From positions 1 through 64,000 of the forward strand of contig VCMS01000225.1 of NCBI GenBank assembly GCA_022539475.1: a DNA stretch of 64,000 nucleotides. The letters are read 5' to 3'. Source of the DNA: Gracilaria domingensis (taxonomy: Eukaryota; Rhodophyta; Florideophyceae; Gracilariales; Gracilariaceae). Below the pieces are notes generated by a model. It did no database searches. It was not told where the DNA came from and was given only the letters and a program-made list of their open reading frames with translations. Within the stretch, counting starts at the first letter, position 1. Each line of letters opens with the position of its first letter. Made by a program: the position numbers and the translations under genes. Shown piece after piece: positions 62,158 through 64,000 of the stretch.

Positions 62158-62204
62158 GTAAAAGGTTTCAGTGTATAAATATTTTATACACTGAAACCTT
62201 TTAC
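62158..62204. repeat. Perfect hairpin, 22-bp arms, 3-nt loop
   Basis: Arm 62158-62179 is the exact reverse complement of 62183-62204, with TAT between. Confidence 0.97.
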
Positions 62205-62705
62205 GTAGTCTACTAGGGGCGTATTGGTGACTACTTGTAGTCAGGGGCCAAAAGTCAACAAGTCAGGCCAATTTGGCTGTAGTCGCCCCTGTGGTAGTCA
62301 GCGGTAGTCATCAGGCAAACATTGGCCAAGCACATGAATTGTTGAGTTTGTATATGTGAACTCACTGCTCTAAAATCTTGTTTGCCACCTTTAGAACAGT
62401 CCTACGAAACGCTGATGCCTTTGGATCGAGCAAAGATTTTAAGGCTGATAGGTTGTTTGTACCTCAGAATGAACAAAAGACCTTATAATCTCCGCCATTT
62501 CCAAAGTTCCAGACAATAGAGACTGCCTTTGATGGCCTTCAATGCGACCTAAGTCGCTGAAGAGCTGTTGGGTGGACTCCAACGGGAGTTCTAAAGAGTT
62601 TGACTACTTTTATGACTACGGTTCAGATGTAAGAAGTCACGAAGTCATAGTCATGTCAAAAATGGCCGTAGTCAGCCAGTCATCGATTCGGGCCTGTGTA
62701 GTAGG
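62205..62705. repeat. Cluster of TAGTCA-like motifs at two edges
   Basis: GTAGTC, AGTCA or their complements recur many times at 62208-62310 and again at 62600-62695, with few in between. The right cluster is largely inverted relative to the left, and CTACTA near 62211 faces GTAGTAGG near 62699. This looks like the subterminal repeats of a short DNA transposon, but target duplications were not resolved. Confidence 0.45.
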
Positions 62706-62725
62706 CTTCAATTCCTTTTGATATC

Positions 62726-62777
62726 TATTTTCATCGGAATTTCCGCGAACCAGCAAGAAAATTTATTATTGGAATTT
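62726..62777. repeat. Dispersed repeat, copy 2
   Basis: Matches 56292-56343 in order and orientation with a few substitutions and a 3-nt insertion. Confidence 0.75.
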
Positions 62778-62934
62778 GTGTGAGATATTTGAAGTAGGGT
62801 GAGAGACGAAGTGAAGGAAATATCTGGGACTATGAGTGTGTATGCAGTCTATATGCTTCTTGTCCTTGCAAGAAATGCATTGGTAATTTGTGCATTGTTG
62901 CTACAATGATCTACACATATGCGTGACCTACATG

Positions 62935-63299
62935 TGTAGTGCGCCATACCCACTGAGTATGTGCTTTAGTGTTACTAGCCTACTACTTAACGAAAGCTAG
63001 AGCATCTATCTAGTGATAGTTAGTAGTCAACTATTATATCGAATACAATTACAATACCGCGCCCAACAACCTTCGGAAGCCGTCGATACGCCAGCTTTCA
63101 ACTGCAGGCAGACCAGCCTGTAGAATCGGTAGAGTCAGTACCAACCAGTCTATCAGCAGACCGATTGGTAGCCTTTCTCTGCGAGAGTTCAACTTTTGGT
63201 GGAACAGTCCGACAGAGGCCCGTCAGCTGAAGTGTGAACTACAAGGAACTGTACACCACACTCAGTAGTGGAGTACAACTTCCGTACTGAGTTTCGACA
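62935..63299 (+). repeat. 5' LTR of the right-edge copia element (start approximate)
   Basis: The end TTTCGACA (63299) and the palindromic sequence after it match the LTR end of the copia element at 3630-22425. The start is a guess at TGTAGT (62935), because the partner LTR lies beyond the window. Confidence 0.6.
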
Positions 63300-63349
63300 G
63301 TTATAACTGTGTTAAGGTCGACCACAATTCTAACAGTAACTCAGTTAAC

Positions 63350-64000
63350 ATGTCAGAAACGGAAGGAAATCAGAATGAGGAAGAAGTGGCACCAGTCAAT
63401 GTGCCTAGCAACTATGTTTACGGTCTCGATGCAGATGCTTTGCGTACATTTAACCAAGTCTTATATGATAGAATTGGAGATCCCGACCCCCCACCTCTGA
63501 ATGCAGACAGTGAAGTGAGAAGAGCGTACAAGGAGGAACTAGAACAGTACTCAAAGGAAATTATGGACGCCATGAAGGACACAGGAGTGCAAAATGAAGT
63601 ACTATGGTATGAGTTTACGTCGAGTTTCAGACCGGAATCCTTGGGACATATGGCAACAGCTACTGCATTGCGATGGGTTAACTTCTTAAATGAAGGCGGT
63701 GTATGGGTTCGGAGACAACAGGGCTACAGACGCGCCAGAGCTCTCATAGACTGTCTTGAGCAGTCAAGGTATATACCTGTTGAACGGAACCAAACTTCAC
63801 CAAGTCAACCAGAAGTCAACAACCCTCACGCCCAAGAATCTATTGATGATCGTCAAGCTCAACACTGTAGACAGACTTCGCACGGAGCTGAATCTCATCA
63901 TGATTCGCCTGCCCAAATCCAAAACAAGGTTTCATCTGAGCAGCCTGACAGGAGCCCCCACGGTAATGAGCCTGGAAAAGAACTTGAAAAGAATTCAAGC
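63350..64000 (+). CDS. Copia gag, 5' part (runs off the window)
   Basis: ATG at 63350, 50 nt after the LTR end, open for 217 codons to the window edge. The first half mirrors the gag at 17003: 'RIGDPDPPPLNADSEVRRAY' against 'QIGDPDPPPESASREEM', 'LWYEFTSSFRPESLGHM' against 'MWFEFTSTFRAETIPH', and 'RWVNFLNEGGVWVRRQQ'. A Gln/His/Asn/Pro-rich linker follows, as in the other copy. So this is a second, diverged member of the same copia lineage with an open gag. Whether pol is intact cannot be seen. Confidence 0.88.
   Translation, partial: MSETEGNQNEEEVAPVNVPSNYVYGLDADALRTFNQVLYDRIGDPDPPPLNADSEVRRAYKEELEQYSKEIMDAMKDTGVQNEVLWYEFTSSFRPESLGHMATATALRWVNFLNEGGVWVRRQQGYRRARALIDCLEQSRYIPVERNQTSPSQPEVNNPHAQESIDDRQAQHCRQTSHGAESHHDSPAQIQNKVSSEQPDRSPHGNEPGKELEKNSS

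Noticed and set aside
62054-62205. Hairpin at 62158-62204 as a transcription terminator for the hypothetical gene
   Set aside because: It lies upstream of that minus-strand ORF, and hairpin terminators are not expected in a eukaryotic nuclear genome.

Overview
The window is a eukaryotic nuclear segment dominated by nested transposable elements, with a few intron-free host-like genes between them. Coding without visible introns, GC-rich host genes beside AT-rich spacers, several Ty1/copia lineages, one Ty3/gypsy element, Tnp2-type (CACTA/EnSpm-like) transposases and a degraded chlorophyll b reductase-like gene suggest an intron-poor photosynthetic eukaryote. A red alga is a reasonable guess, but nothing in the sequence proves the lineage.

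Layout. 1-800 holds remnants of a Tnp2-type transposon. 1181-27146 is one Ty3/gypsy element on the minus strand (511-bp LTRs at both ends). Its pol is split by a Ty1/copia element (3630-22425, plus strand) with a perfect 5-bp target duplication. The 5' LTR of that copia element is itself split by a 12.9-kb insertion (3853-16737) with short terminal inverted repeats and shared subterminal motifs. This innermost element holds a Tnp2-like transposase fragment, a coiled-coil ORF, a serine palmitoyltransferase/ribulose-phosphate 3-epimerase chimera joined at a perfect inverted repeat, a chlorophyll b reductase-like pseudogene, a C2H2 zinc-finger pseudogene, a tandem array of three long palindromes, and ~400-bp tandem repeats near its right end. 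It looks like a large DNA transposon that collects host gene pieces.

27387-33375 is an older, decayed copia element with diverged LTRs. 33376-37283 is a gene-poor spacer with one possible Cys-rich ORF. 37608-40655 encodes a 1015-residue ankyrin-repeat protein with a coiled coil and a glycine-rich hydrophobic segment; its array continues upstream as dead repeats. 40908-43376 is a 2.47-kb direct duplicate of 57289-59757 (parts of a kinase-like gene, a frameshifted kinase gene and a GMC oxidoreductase). It ends exactly where a Tnp2 transposase fragment (43377-44903) begins. 47180-50767 (minus) and 50981-54630 (plus) are two different decayed copia elements. 54631-57087 is AT-rich spacer. 57088-62054 contains the donor copy of the duplicated block with a full-length kinase-like gene and a full GMC oxidoreductase gene. 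The right edge (about 62935-64000) starts another copia element related to the one at 3630-22425.

The sequence gives a relative time order: gypsy insertion, then copia into gypsy pol, then the large DNA transposon into the copia LTR. The second recurring theme is that breakpoints of captured or duplicated host fragments coincide with inverted repeats or with Tnp2 transposase sequence. ORF boundaries, identities and mismatch counts were judged by eye.
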